A stretch of 64,000 bases of DNA from Nonomuraea basaltis. GTDB lineage: Bacteria; Actinomycetota; Actinomycetes; Streptosporangiales; Streptosporangiaceae. The notes beneath the pieces were generated by a model that was given only the letters and a program-made list of their open reading frames with translations, had not been told where the DNA came from and ran no database searches. A program made the translations under genes and the position numbers. Shown here one piece after another: positions 35,501 through 43,552 of this stretch; within the stretch, counting starts at the first letter, position 1, and the number at the start of each line of letters is the position of its first letter. Location of the stretch: contig NZ_VCJS01000004.1 of the NCBI RefSeq assembly GCF_005893125.1, positions 1-64,000 of the forward strand, written 5' to 3'.

Positions 35501-37191
35501 CCGGCGGCGTGTTCCACCTGCTGGACCTCATCCACGAGCCGGACCCGGCCGACCCCGAGCTGCGCCGCTACGCGGTGGACCGCGAAGGTCTCAAGGCGGA
35601 CCTTGCCGTCATGCTCAAGCAGCGTGGCGAGCGTCCCACACCGGTGCTCATCGAGCGCGAACTGGCCCGATACGAGCGGCTGCACGCCGCGCTCGAAGCC
35701 ATCGAGGCGATCAGGAAGGCTGGCGGCGCGCCGTACTACCACCAGGTGGACCTCACCGACCCGGACGCGGTCGAGCGGTCCATGGCGGCCGTGCGCGGCG
35801 TGAGCGATCATGTGGACGTGCTGCTCCACGCGGCCGGCCTGGAGATCAGCCGGTCACTCGGCGACAAGCCCGCCAAGGAGTTCGACCTGGTCTTCGACGT
35901 CAAGAGCGACGGCTGGTTCAACCTGCTGCACGCCGCCGGAGACCTGCCGATCGGCGCCACCGTGGTCTTCAGCTCGGTGGCCGGCCGCTTCGGCAACGCC
36001 GGCCAGACCGACTACAGCGCGGCCAACGACCTGCTGTGCAAGGTCACCAGCGGCATGCGCCGTACCCGGCCAGGCACCCGCGCGATCGCGCTGGACTGGA
36101 CCGCCTGGGGCGGCATCGGCATGGCGACCCGTAGCTCCATCCCCAAGATCATGGAGCTGGCCGGGATCGAGATGCTGCCACCCGAGGTGGGCGGGCCCTG
36201 GATCCGGCGCGAGCTGACCTGCTCGGGCGAGCGCGGCGAGGTCCTCGTCGCCGGAGCGCTCGGCGTGCTGGGCGCCGAAACCGACGAGACAGGCGGGCTG
36301 GCCATGGCCTCCGTCGAAGAGCCCATGGCGGCCGCGATCGAGTCGTACGGCGTCCACTCCGGCCTGGTCGTGCGCACCACGCTCGACCCGAAGCAGCAGC
36401 CGTTCCTGGACCACCACCGCATCGACGGCGTCGCCGTCCTGCCCGGCGTCATGGGCATCGAGGCGTTCGCCGAGGCGGCGCAGCTGGCCGCTCCCTCCTG
36501 GGAGGTGACGGCGGTGGAGGATGTCGACTTCCTGGCGCCGGTGAAGTTCTACCGCGACGAACCGCGCACGCTGACCGTACGCGCCACCGTCACCCCCGAC
36601 GGCGACGACCTGCTCGCCAGATGCGAGCTGACGGCCGAGCGGCTCCTCCCCGGACAGGACCGGCCGCAGCGCACCATCCACTTCACCGGAAGCGTCCGGT
36701 TGTCGCGAGCGGCGCGCGAAGGTGTGCGGCGTGACCGGGCGCGGGAGGCCGCGGCCACGATGCCGCCGTCCGACGTGTACACGCTGTTCTTCCACGGCCC
36801 TGCTTACCAGGTGGTCGCCGCGGCCTGGGCGCATGGCACGGGAGCGGCGGCCAGGATGGCCGACGCGCTGCCGGAGGCGCTGACGAAAGGGTCGACCACC
36901 ACCACGCCGCGCCTGATCGAACTCTGCTTCCAGACGGCGGGACTGGCGCAGGCCGCCCGTGATCGCGTGCTGGCGCTGCCCGCGCACGTGGATCGTGTCA
37001 TCCTCTATCCGGGCACCGCCAAGGACGTGCAGGCGATCGTCGAAGCCGATGACGGCCGGTACGGGTGCGCGGTACTTGACGGCGACGGCAACGTGCTCGT
37101 GGCCGTCGAGGGCTACCGGGGCACCCCGTTGCCCGGTGAGCTCCCGGAAGAGGTCAGGCGGACGCTGACCCCGCTAGCGGGGGAGGGCTGA
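29593..37191 (+). CDS. multidomain secondary-lipid/polyketide synthase KS-AT-KS-ACP-KR-DH
   Basis: 2532 residues. KS1 (1-466): DAACASG with Cys217, EAHGTS with His351, NIGHLK with His391. AT (about 600-925): GHSLGEYG with Ser700. A Pro/Ala-rich seam near 960-980 contains an internal methionine that could be an old start codon. KS2 (about 1010-1515): NAACASTTQ with Cys1259, SHETYTPA with His1406 and GFTGHAMGAG with His1446, so it also keeps Cys-His-His. A single ACP (1622-1700) has LGVDTVKQAE, with Thr1656 where the phosphopantetheine serine is expected. KR (about 1740-2230): ITGAAGGI, FSSVAGRFG, YSAAND. DH (2240-2530): double hot-dog with HRIDGVAVLPG (His2275) and RLIELCFQTAG. There is no enoyl reductase or thioesterase. 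The order resembles PfaA-like secondary-lipid synthases more than modular PKS. The start at 29593 was chosen by homology and position after the dehydrogenase; the frame is open further upstream. The next gene follows at TGACATG spacing. The product is unknown. Confidence 0.9.
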   Translation: MNAITLEPVAVVGLGAIMPDAPDAATFWENVKGGRYSISDVPPERWDPALYYDPDPKAPDKTYSRIGGWVRGFPWDPMGWRLAVPPAVAAQLDDGQKWAVSAARAALHDAGWPGWAVDPERVAVVIGNAIGGEKHYRSNTRIELPEFARRLEQAQSFAGLPEAVRVAVLRETTGSFLGGYPPITEDTMPGELANIIAGRVANLFNFRGPNFTADAACASGLAAMSAAVRGLQAHDFDAVITGGVDRNMGVAAFVKFCKIGALSATGTRPFDAGADGFVMGEGAALFVLRRLSDAERDGDRIYAVIRGIAGSSDGKGKGITAPNPIGQRLAIERAWASAGLDPALATLIEAHGTSTRVGDATELGALSEVFEKAGASAGSIALGSVKSNIGHLKAAAGAAGLFKTVMSLHDRVLPPSLHFDDPNPSVDWSAIPFRVNTELREWDRPSGGGVRCAGVSAFGFGGTNFHVVLEEHVPGRHGPADVPRTYATTTAQATTRPGAVPSPAGSSSAGPRPPLRGAAVVGGADEAEVIARLEQVRATPRPQPADAALATAAIRVAIDYADPDDLAAKAAKAVTALRTGNQAMWRMLRAQGVFLGRGPAPKVAFLYTGQGSQYVNMLRDLREREPIVAATFDEADRVMTPLLGRPLTSYIFCDDADLGLAQQRLLQTEITQPAVLTVDAALTRLLEAYGVRPDMVMGHSLGEYGALVAAGSLTFEAALEAVSARGHEMATLEVPDRGAMAAVFGPLPEIERIVAEFDGYVVVANINSTTQAVVGGATQAVEAVVGRFREAGMTAMRIPVSHAFHTSIVAPVSEPLKAVLRRLDIRPPTKPIVANVTGEFYPSGASVEDMLEILGRQVASPVRFVTGLRTLYDAGVRVFVEVGPKKALHGFAEDVLGSAHDDVLVLFTNHPKNSGVPAFNQALCGLYASGLAFPAHERPTARPQVIPHQASPSHARPQHAARLTAPTIPTSARPAMTIETYTQLGRLFARTLEQGLAIYGGGKAEGALPTEPVVVTGAALGLPGVERVFDDDNLARILAGQQFIDTIPHRFRRAMVDRRITRLVKREAGDPTFETIGSEADVLKLAGRHAPLDVVAEFGVDAARDAALDTATRLAIGAGFDALRDAGIPLVMHYKTTTLGTRLPDRWGLPEALRDDTGVVFASAFPGYDAFAADLERYFTDRGRREQLLALEAVQSRMRGDETAAAEVDRRIAELRRLLEAEPYVFDRRFLFRCLSMGHSQFAEIIGARGPNTQVNAACASTTQAMCVAEDWIRTGRCRRVIIVSADDASSDTLLPWIGSGFLASGAAATDDVVEDAATPFDRRRHGMIVGMGAAAIVVESAEAARERGLQPICEVLGAVIANSAYHGTRLDIDHISQIMEQVVRQAESRGADRHAIAPETVFVSHETYTPARGGSAAAEIHALRQAFGPSADSVVITNTKGFTGHAMGAGIEDVVAIKAVETGIVPPVPNFKEPDPDLGELNLSTGGAYPVRYALRLAAGFGSQIAMTLLRWTPMPDGRHRAPNELGYAYRVVDPGAWQAWLSTVAGRADAGLEVVQRRLRIIDAPAPATTRPKTAPTTVPTVTPVTATTAAPSIAADASAPSDATPEPVPEPAPTTDADPLSETVVAIVSEMTGYPAELLELDLDLEADLGVDTVKQAEIFAAVRERYGLERDPNLRLRDFPTLDHVVGWIRDRLPAATTPEAAAQQEQPGGTQEEPSAGFPRRVPVPVLRPEFARCKPTGVRLGEGTRIVIGTDTGGVGKALATRLGKLGCDVLIIDPAVPADELTARLEGTVDGVYWLPALDIEDPLEDMDLPAWREALRRRVKSLYAVAHHLYDQAPFLVTATRLGGRHGYDDAGAVAWLGGAVTGFAKAYGRERPDTLVKAVDFATGRKTASLADALIEETLNDPGCVEVGHADSERWTVGLAERPFETAQGSGLELGPDSVFLITGAAGGIVSAITADLAAASGGVFHLLDLIHEPDPADPELRRYAVDREGLKADLAVMLKQRGERPTPVLIERELARYERLHAALEAIEAIRKAGGAPYYHQVDLTDPDAVERSMAAVRGVSDHVDVLLHAAGLEISRSLGDKPAKEFDLVFDVKSDGWFNLLHAAGDLPIGATVVFSSVAGRFGNAGQTDYSAANDLLCKVTSGMRRTRPGTRAIALDWTAWGGIGMATRSSIPKIMELAGIEMLPPEVGGPWIRRELTCSGERGEVLVAGALGVLGAETDETGGLAMASVEEPMAAAIESYGVHSGLVVRTTLDPKQQPFLDHHRIDGVAVLPGVMGIEAFAEAAQLAAPSWEVTAVEDVDFLAPVKFYRDEPRTLTVRATVTPDGDDLLARCELTAERLLPGQDRPQRTIHFTGSVRLSRAAREGVRRDRAREAAATMPPSDVYTLFFHGPAYQVVAAAWAHGTGAAARMADALPEALTKGSTTTTPRLIELCFQTAGLAQAARDRVLALPAHVDRVILYPGTAKDVQAIVEADDGRYGCAVLDGDGNVLVAVEGYRGTPLPGELPEEVRRTLTPLAGEG

Positions 37192-37192
37192 C

Positions 37193-40100
37193 ATGCCGGC
37201 CATCAGGCGGCTCGCGATCGTCAACCGGGGCGAGCCCGCGACGCGGGTGCTGGACGCCGTCGCGGAGCTCAACCGCGACGGCGCCACGCCCCGCATGACC
37301 ACGCCCCCTATAACCACGATCGTCCTGCACCCGGACCTGGACGCCGACGCCTGGTACGTCCGCATGGCCGACGAGGCCGTCTCGATCGGCCCGGCCACGT
37401 ACGTCGACCCTCGTGACGGCCACCGCAAGTCCGCCTATCTCGACGAGGAACACGTCATGCGGGCCCTGGAATGGGCCCGCGCGGACGCCGTCTGGGTCGG
37501 CTGGGGATTCCTGGCCGAACAGGCCTCGTTCGCCGCGCGTTGCGAGGCCGCGGGCATCACGTTCGTCGGCCCGCGGAGCGCGACGATCCGCCTGCTCGGC
37601 GACAAGATCGCGGCCAAGCTGCTGGCGGAGAAGGCAGGCGTGCCGGTCGTGCCCTGGAGCGGCGGACCCGTGACCGACCCCGCGGACGCGCTGAAACACG
37701 CCGAGCGGCTCGGCTTCCCGGTGGTGATCAAGGCCGCGGCGGGCGGCGGCGGGCGCGGCATCAGAGTGGTGCACGCGCCGGAAGACGTGGCTCCCGCGCT
37801 GGCCGCCGCCCGTGCCGAGGCGGAGACCACGTTCGGCGATTCTGCTGTGTTCGTCGAGCGGCTCATCCCGCGCGCACGCCACGTCGAGGTGCAGATCATC
37901 GCGGACACGCACGGCACTACCTGGGCCGTGGGCGTCCGCGACTGCAGCGTCCAGCGGCGCAACCAGAAGGTCATCGAGGAGTCCGGCTCCACCGCGCTCA
38001 CCCCGCCCGCCGAACGCGCCGTCCGCCACGCAGCGGTCCGGCTAGCCCGCGAGGCGGGCTACCAGAACGCCGGGACCGTCGAGTTCCTGATCGACCCGGA
38101 CACCGGCGCCCACCTGTTCATGGAGGTCAACACCCGGCTGCAGGTCGAGCACCCGGTGACCGAGGAGACCACGGGAGCCGACCTGGTCAAGCTCCAGCTC
38201 CATGTGGCCATGGGCGTCCGCTTGAAGGGAGGCCCGCCGCCAGCCCGCGGCTGCGCGGTCGAGGCCAGGCTGTGCGCGGAAGACCCCGAGCTGGGGTTCG
38301 CGCCCGCGCCCGGGCGGGTCGCCGTGTGGCGGCCGCCGGCGGGGCCTGGGATCAGGGTGGACGCGGGCGTGTCAGAGGGTGACGCCGTCGCGCCCGAGTT
38401 CGACTCGATGATCGCCAAGGTGGTGGCCAGGGGTGGTGATCGCAACGAGGCCATGGCCAGGTTGCGGCGCGCGCTGGCCGCCACCCGCGTGGTCATCGAG
38501 GGTGGCACCACCAACCGCGCCTTCTTGCTGTCGCTGCTGTCCCGCGAGGAGATGCGGCGCGGCACCGCCGACAACCGGTGGCTGGACCGGCTGACGGCCG
38601 ACGGCGGACACCTGCCGGAGCCCGATCCGGTCGCCGTGCTGCAGGCCGCCGTGGAGGCGTACGACGCCGACCATGAAGCCGAGCGGGCGGCCTTCCATGA
38701 GGCCGCCGGGCGGGGCCGTCCCGACGTGCCCGAGCAGGTGGGGCAGCGGGCCCGGCTGCGCTACCGCGGCCGGCCGTACGAGCTGCGCGTCCGGCGCACC
38801 GGCCCCGAGGAGTACCGGGTCAAGACCGCCGACGGGTCGGTGGACGTGGGCGTGCGGCGGCTGAGCACGCACGAGCGGCGATTGTCATGCGGCGGCGCCG
38901 CGTACCGCACCCAGGTCTCCGCCCAGGGCCCCGCTTATTTGTTGAGGGCCTACCTGGTGGAGGTGGAGCGGGACGGCGAGTGGGCGGCCCACCGCGTGCA
39001 CCGCGACGACGGCGGGATCGTCCGGGCCTCCCATCCGGCCTTCGTTGTCTCCGTCCGCGCCGCGCCCGGCGACCGGGTGGCCGAGGGCGACCCGCTGGTC
39101 GTGCTGGAGAGCATGAAACTGGAATCCACGCTGACCGCCCCGTACGCGGGCGAGGTCGCCTCGGTCGAGGTGACCGCCAACACGCAGGTCGTGGAGGGAC
39201 AGCCGCTGCTGCGCATCCGCGAGGCCGCACATGAGCCCGACCGGCCGGGGACGGCCGTGTCCTTCGCCGCCCTGCGCCGCGCGGAGCCGGCGGTGCCGGG
39301 GTGCCGGTCGGCGTACGACGCCTTGTGCGGCTGCCTGCTCGGCTTCGATCTGGACCCGCGTGAGATCGGCCTGCCCGAGCCGGTGGAAGCTCCGGACGAC
39401 CCGGAACTGCTGGCCTGCGAGGAGGCGTTCCTGGACTTGTTCGCCGACGTCAGCGGCCTGTACCGGCCGCTGCCCGAGCCGGAGGAGCCCGAGAGCGCCA
39501 GTGCGCAGGAGTACATCCTGTCCTACCTGCAGTGGCTCGACCCCGACAGGGCCGGGCTTCCGCCGGCCTTCCGCGCCCGGCTGGAGCGGGTCCTGGCCAG
39601 GTACGGCGTCTCCGGCCTCGAGCGGACGCCGTGGCTCGAAGAGGCCGTGGTGTGGATGTTCCGCTCCTTCCGCCGCGCCCACGACCTCGTCCCCGCCGTC
39701 GCGGCCGTGTTGGAGCGGCGGCTGCGCCACCGCGGCCTGCCCCCTCCCGACCGGGCGCTGATGGACCGGCTGGCCGTCGCCGCGCAGGTACGCCACTCCG
39801 TGGTCGCCGACCTGGCCAGGGACGTGCGCTTCCACTACTTCGACGAGCCGCAGCACGAGCGGGCGCTGGCCGCCGTGTACGCCGAGATGGAGTCCCACCT
39901 CGACGCGCTGGCCGCCGAGCCGGGCAGGGCCGACCGTGACGAGCTGATCGACCGGCTCGTGTGGTGCCCGCAGCCGATGCGCGGGCCGCTGCTAGCCCGC
40001 TGGCAGGCGTCCGGCGAGGAGATGAGAAGCGCCGTCGTCGAGATCTACATCCGGCGCTTCTACCGCACCCGGCGGCTGGAGCGGGTCGGCCGTGACGGCT

Positions 40101-42655
40101 CGGCCGACTTCGACCATGACGGTGTGCTGTACCACGTGGTCGTCGACTACACTCCGCTGGCCGACATCCGCCAGGCCTGTGCGGAGATCAGCGCGCGCCT
40201 GTCCGGCGTGGATCCGTGGCGGCGGGTGATCGTCGAGCTGGTGACCTGGCGGCCGGGGGAGCGGCCCGCCGCCGACGACACCCAGGCCGAGGTCGCCGCC
40301 CTGCTCGCGGGCCAGAGCCCCGGCCACCGCCTGGAGCGGCTGTGCGTGACCGTGACCAGCGAGGACGGCGCAGGCCCCGAGCACCACCGCACCCAGCACT
40401 TCGCCTACCGGCACACGCCCGAGGGCTTCGCGGAGGAGCCGCTCTACCGCAACCTGCACCCCATGATCGCCGAACGGGCCGAGCTGTGGCGGCTGTCCAA
40501 CTTCGCGCTCGAACGCCTGCGCTCGGCCGAGGACGTCTACCTGTTCCGCGGCGTGGCCAGAGACAATCCGGCCGACGTGCGGTTGTTCGCGATCGGCGAG
40601 GTACGCGACCTGACGCCCGTACGCGACGACACCGGCCGCATCGTGTCCCTGCCCCGCCTGGAGCGGATGGGACTGCAGGCGCTGGCGGCCATGCGTGAGC
40701 ACCTGGCCGCCACGCCACCGGACCAGCGGCCGCGGCCCAACCGGATCACCCTGTGCGTACGCCCGCCGTTCGATGTGCCCAGCGCCGACTGGCCGCGGCT
40801 GGCCCGCCCGTTCGCGCCGCTGGCCGTCGGCGTCGGCCTGGACAAGCTGCTGCTCCAGGTGCGCCTGCCCGGCGGACCCGCCGCCCTGCACGTCGAAGGG
40901 CTGGACGAGGATCACGTCACGGTACGCCAGGAGCCCTACGGGCAGGAGCCGATCAGGCCGCTGACCGAATACCGCCGCAAGGTGCTGCGTGCCCGCCGCT
41001 TCGCCGCCCCCTACCCGTACGAGATCGTCAGGATGCTCTCCCCGCCCGAGCACGCCCCCGGCGACTTCCCGCCGGGGACCTTCGCCGAGCACGACCTGGC
41101 CGAGGACGGCACGCTCGTCCCCGTTGACAGGCCAGAGGGGCAGAACACCGCAAACCTCGTCGTCGGCGTGATCACCAACCGCACCGCCAAAGTGCCCGAG
41201 GGAATGGCCAGGGTCGCCATCCTCGGTGACCCCACACGCAGCCTGGGGGCGCTGGCCGAGCCCGAGTGCCGCCGCGTCATCGCCGCGCTCGACCTGGCCG
41301 AGCGCATGCGCGTGCCGGTCGAGTGGTTCGCGCTGTCTTCCGGAGCGCGGATCGCGATGGACAGCGGCACGGAGAACATGGACTGGATCGCCGCCGTGCT
41401 GCGCCGCCTCATCGAGTTCACCCAGGCGGGCGGCGAGGTCAACGTCGTGGTGACCGGGGTGAACGTGGGCGCGCAGCCGTACTGGAACGCTGAGGCCACC
41501 ATGCTCATGCACACCCGCGGCATCCTCGTCATGGTGGCGGGGAGCGCGATGGTGCTGACGGGCAAGCACGCGCTGGACTTCTCCGGCGGCGTGTCCGCCG
41601 AGGACAACACCGGCATCGGCGGCTTCGAACGCATCATGGGCCCCAACGGGCAGGCCCAGTACGGCGCGGCCAGCCTCGCCGAGGCGGGCCTCATCCTGCT
41701 GCGCCACTACGAGCACTGCTATGTCGTGCCCGGCGAACGTTACCCACGCAGGCGGCCCACCGGCGATCCCGCGGGCCGAGACGTGCGGGACGCTCGGCAT
41801 TCCGGCCCGGAGTTCCGTACGGTCGGGGAGATCTTCTCCGCCGAGCACAACGGCGAGCGGAAGAAGCCGTTCGACATCCGCTCGGTCATGCGTGCCGTGT
41901 GCGACGCGGACGCCGAGCCGCTGGAGCGGTGGGCCCGCTGGCGCGACGCCGACATGGCCGTCGTCTGGGACGGGCACGTCGGCGGCATCCCCGCCTGCCT
42001 GATCGGGCTGGAGTCCGCGCCGCAGCCCAGGCACGGCTTCGTGCCCGCCGACGGGCCGCCCGCCTGGACCGCGGGCACCCTGTTCCCGCAGTCGTCGCGG
42101 AAGGTGGCCAGGGCCATCAACGCGGCCGGCGGCAACCGGCCCGTCGTGGTGCTGGCCAACCTGTCCGGGTTCGACGGGTCGCCGGAGTCGATGCGGCGCT
42201 GGCAGCTCGAGTACGGCGCCGAGATCGGGCGGGCGGTGACCAACTTCGCCGGGCCGATCGTGTTCGTGGTGATCTCCCGCTATCACGGCGGCGCGTTCGT
42301 GGTGTTCTCCAAACGGCTCAACCCGCGGCTGGAGATCGCGGCCGTGGAGGGCTCGTACGCGTCGGTCATCGGCGGCGCGCCCGCCGCGGCCGTGGTGTTC
42401 GTCCGCGAGGTCCGCGCCCGCACCGAACGCGATCCCCGCGTCGCCGCGGCGCGGGAGTCGGGGCCGCGCTCGCGGCTGCTGGAGATCACCGAAGAGGTGC
42501 GGGCGGAGAAGCTGCGCGAGGTGGCCGCCGAGTTCGACCAGGTGCACAGCATCCAGCGGGCCCTGGCGGTCGGCTCGGTCGACCGGGTCATCACCGCGGC
42601 CGAGCTGCGGCCGTACGTGATCGGCGCGCTGGAACGCGGGATGGCCGCGTCATGA
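37193..42655 (+). CDS. single-chain acyl-CoA carboxylase (BC-BCCP-central-CT)
   Basis: This 1820-residue protein carries all carboxylase parts, as eukaryotic acetyl-CoA carboxylase does. Biotin carboxylase fills residues 1-490 (KAAAGGGGRGIRVVHAPED, ADTHGTTWAVGVRDCSVQRR, FMEVNTRLQVEHPVTE). The biotinyl domain has VLESMKLESTL with Lys642. A central region of about 600 residues without clear motifs follows, then the carboxyltransferase halves (about 1300-1520, GARIAMDSGT, LMHTRGILVMVAGSAMVLTG, DFSGGVSAEDNTGIGG; and 1540-1810, GWDGHVGGIPA-like stretch, FPQSSRKVARAINAAGGNRP, NLSGFDGS). It would make malonyl-CoA (or a methyl homologue) for the synthase directly upstream. Start one base after the PKS stop; stop overlaps the PPTase ATG. 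Bacterial acyl-CoA carboxylases are normally split over two to four genes, so the fusion is notable. Confidence 0.92.
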   Translation: MPAIRRLAIVNRGEPATRVLDAVAELNRDGATPRMTTPPITTIVLHPDLDADAWYVRMADEAVSIGPATYVDPRDGHRKSAYLDEEHVMRALEWARADAVWVGWGFLAEQASFAARCEAAGITFVGPRSATIRLLGDKIAAKLLAEKAGVPVVPWSGGPVTDPADALKHAERLGFPVVIKAAAGGGGRGIRVVHAPEDVAPALAAARAEAETTFGDSAVFVERLIPRARHVEVQIIADTHGTTWAVGVRDCSVQRRNQKVIEESGSTALTPPAERAVRHAAVRLAREAGYQNAGTVEFLIDPDTGAHLFMEVNTRLQVEHPVTEETTGADLVKLQLHVAMGVRLKGGPPPARGCAVEARLCAEDPELGFAPAPGRVAVWRPPAGPGIRVDAGVSEGDAVAPEFDSMIAKVVARGGDRNEAMARLRRALAATRVVIEGGTTNRAFLLSLLSREEMRRGTADNRWLDRLTADGGHLPEPDPVAVLQAAVEAYDADHEAERAAFHEAAGRGRPDVPEQVGQRARLRYRGRPYELRVRRTGPEEYRVKTADGSVDVGVRRLSTHERRLSCGGAAYRTQVSAQGPAYLLRAYLVEVERDGEWAAHRVHRDDGGIVRASHPAFVVSVRAAPGDRVAEGDPLVVLESMKLESTLTAPYAGEVASVEVTANTQVVEGQPLLRIREAAHEPDRPGTAVSFAALRRAEPAVPGCRSAYDALCGCLLGFDLDPREIGLPEPVEAPDDPELLACEEAFLDLFADVSGLYRPLPEPEEPESASAQEYILSYLQWLDPDRAGLPPAFRARLERVLARYGVSGLERTPWLEEAVVWMFRSFRRAHDLVPAVAAVLERRLRHRGLPPPDRALMDRLAVAAQVRHSVVADLARDVRFHYFDEPQHERALAAVYAEMESHLDALAAEPGRADRDELIDRLVWCPQPMRGPLLARWQASGEEMRSAVVEIYIRRFYRTRRLERVGRDGSADFDHDGVLYHVVVDYTPLADIRQACAEISARLSGVDPWRRVIVELVTWRPGERPAADDTQAEVAALLAGQSPGHRLERLCVTVTSEDGAGPEHHRTQHFAYRHTPEGFAEEPLYRNLHPMIAERAELWRLSNFALERLRSAEDVYLFRGVARDNPADVRLFAIGEVRDLTPVRDDTGRIVSLPRLERMGLQALAAMREHLAATPPDQRPRPNRITLCVRPPFDVPSADWPRLARPFAPLAVGVGLDKLLLQVRLPGGPAALHVEGLDEDHVTVRQEPYGQEPIRPLTEYRRKVLRARRFAAPYPYEIVRMLSPPEHAPGDFPPGTFAEHDLAEDGTLVPVDRPEGQNTANLVVGVITNRTAKVPEGMARVAILGDPTRSLGALAEPECRRVIAALDLAERMRVPVEWFALSSGARIAMDSGTENMDWIAAVLRRLIEFTQAGGEVNVVVTGVNVGAQPYWNAEATMLMHTRGILVMVAGSAMVLTGKHALDFSGGVSAEDNTGIGGFERIMGPNGQAQYGAASLAEAGLILLRHYEHCYVVPGERYPRRRPTGDPAGRDVRDARHSGPEFRTVGEIFSAEHNGERKKPFDIRSVMRAVCDADAEPLERWARWRDADMAVVWDGHVGGIPACLIGLESAPQPRHGFVPADGPPAWTAGTLFPQSSRKVARAINAAGGNRPVVVLANLSGFDGSPESMRRWQLEYGAEIGRAVTNFAGPIVFVVISRYHGGAFVVFSKRLNPRLEIAAVEGSYASVIGGAPAAAVVFVREVRARTERDPRVAAARESGPRSRLLEITEEVRAEKLREVAAEFDQVHSIQRALAVGSVDRVITAAELRPYVIGALERGMAAS

Positions 42656-43359
42656 GATGGCTGGCGCGGGGCGAGGAGCACCTCCCCATCGGGAACGGCT
42701 GGCTGGCGCCCAGGGAGGCGGAGCGGGCGGCCGGGCTGCGCTTCACCAAGCGGCGCACCGAGTTCCTGGTCGCCCGGTGGACGGCCAAGGAGGCGATGCG
42801 GCTGCTCTACCCCGCGGCACCGTACGAGCTGGAGGTGCGGCACCACCCGAGCGGCGCGCCTGAGGCGTACTGGTGCGGCCGGCCACTGCCCGTGGGGATC
42901 TCCCTGACCGACCGGGCCGGGTGGGCGGTGTGCCTGCTCGGCCTGGATCCCGGCACCGTCGGCTGCGACCTGGAGCTGGTCGAGCCGCGCAGCGCCGCCT
43001 TCGTCGCCGACTACTTCACCCCGGCCGAGCAGCACGTCATCAGCGACGATCCGCTGCGGGCCAACCTGCTGTGGTCGGCCAAGGAGAGCGCGCTGAAGGT
43101 GCTGCGTACCGGGCTGCGCAGGGACACCCGCTCGGTCGAGGTCACGCTCGGCTGCGCCGCCCCTCGCGACGCATGGGGCAGGCTGACGGTGCGCGCCGCG
43201 GAGGGGAGGCTGCTGCACGGGTGGTGGCGCAGGTACGGCGACTTCCTCCTCACCGTGGCGGCCGACCGGCCGGTCCCGCCGCCGCGTGCGCTGGAGGAGC
43301 CGCCCGCGCTGGACTCCGCGACCCCGTCACACAGCTGGCTGGCCCGCCCCGTCACATGA
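42652..43359 (+). CDS. 4'-phosphopantetheinyl transferase (Sfp type)
   Basis: This 235-residue enzyme transfers phosphopantetheine from CoA to carrier proteins. It shows RFTKRRTEFLVARWTAKEA near the start, the Mg-binding VGCDLELVEPR (GxDxE) and LLWSAKESALKVLR (WxxKE...K), the full Sfp set. The ATG overlaps the stop of the carboxylase (ATGA), so it is the fourth gene of the operon and surely activates the synthase ACP. Because that ACP shows Thr instead of Ser at the expected position, this PPTase may be adapted to it. The last codons overlap a 9-codon frame (43356-43385). Confidence 0.93.
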   Translation: MRWLARGEEHLPIGNGWLAPREAERAAGLRFTKRRTEFLVARWTAKEAMRLLYPAAPYELEVRHHPSGAPEAYWCGRPLPVGISLTDRAGWAVCLLGLDPGTVGCDLELVEPRSAAFVADYFTPAEQHVISDDPLRANLLWSAKESALKVLRTGLRRDTRSVEVTLGCAAPRDAWGRLTVRAAEGRLLHGWWRRYGDFLLTVAADRPVPPPRALEEPPALDSATPSHSWLARPVT

Positions 43360-43385
43360 CCGAACTGGAAGTAGAGGTGGCGTGA
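43356..43385 (+). other. 9-codon frame after PPTase
   Basis: ATGA overlap with the PPTase stop starts MTELEVEVA and ends at 43385. Its coupling geometry is that of the other operon genes, so it may be the stub of a lost fifth gene. A further open frame behind it (RYSQVKEAHAAVVFLLGERA near 43385-43450) matches nothing I recognise. Confidence 0.3.
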
Positions 43386-43552
43386 GGTACAGCCAGGTCA
43401 AGGAGGCACATGCCGCTGTGGTGTTCCTGCTGGGCGAGCGTGCTTACAAGCCGAAGCAGTCGGTTGGTGCGCCGCATGCGGCCGGAGCGGCGACTGGCGA
43501 GTGCGCGGTCTGCCCGGTCCCGGATGGGTACGCCGCGGTTGGCCTGGGCCGG

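Noticed and set aside
39992-42547. Leftward 851-codon frame opposite the carboxylase
   Set aside because: It is antisense to clear carboxylase domains and reflects GC-rich third positions; composition is His/Arg/Gly-rich with no motif.
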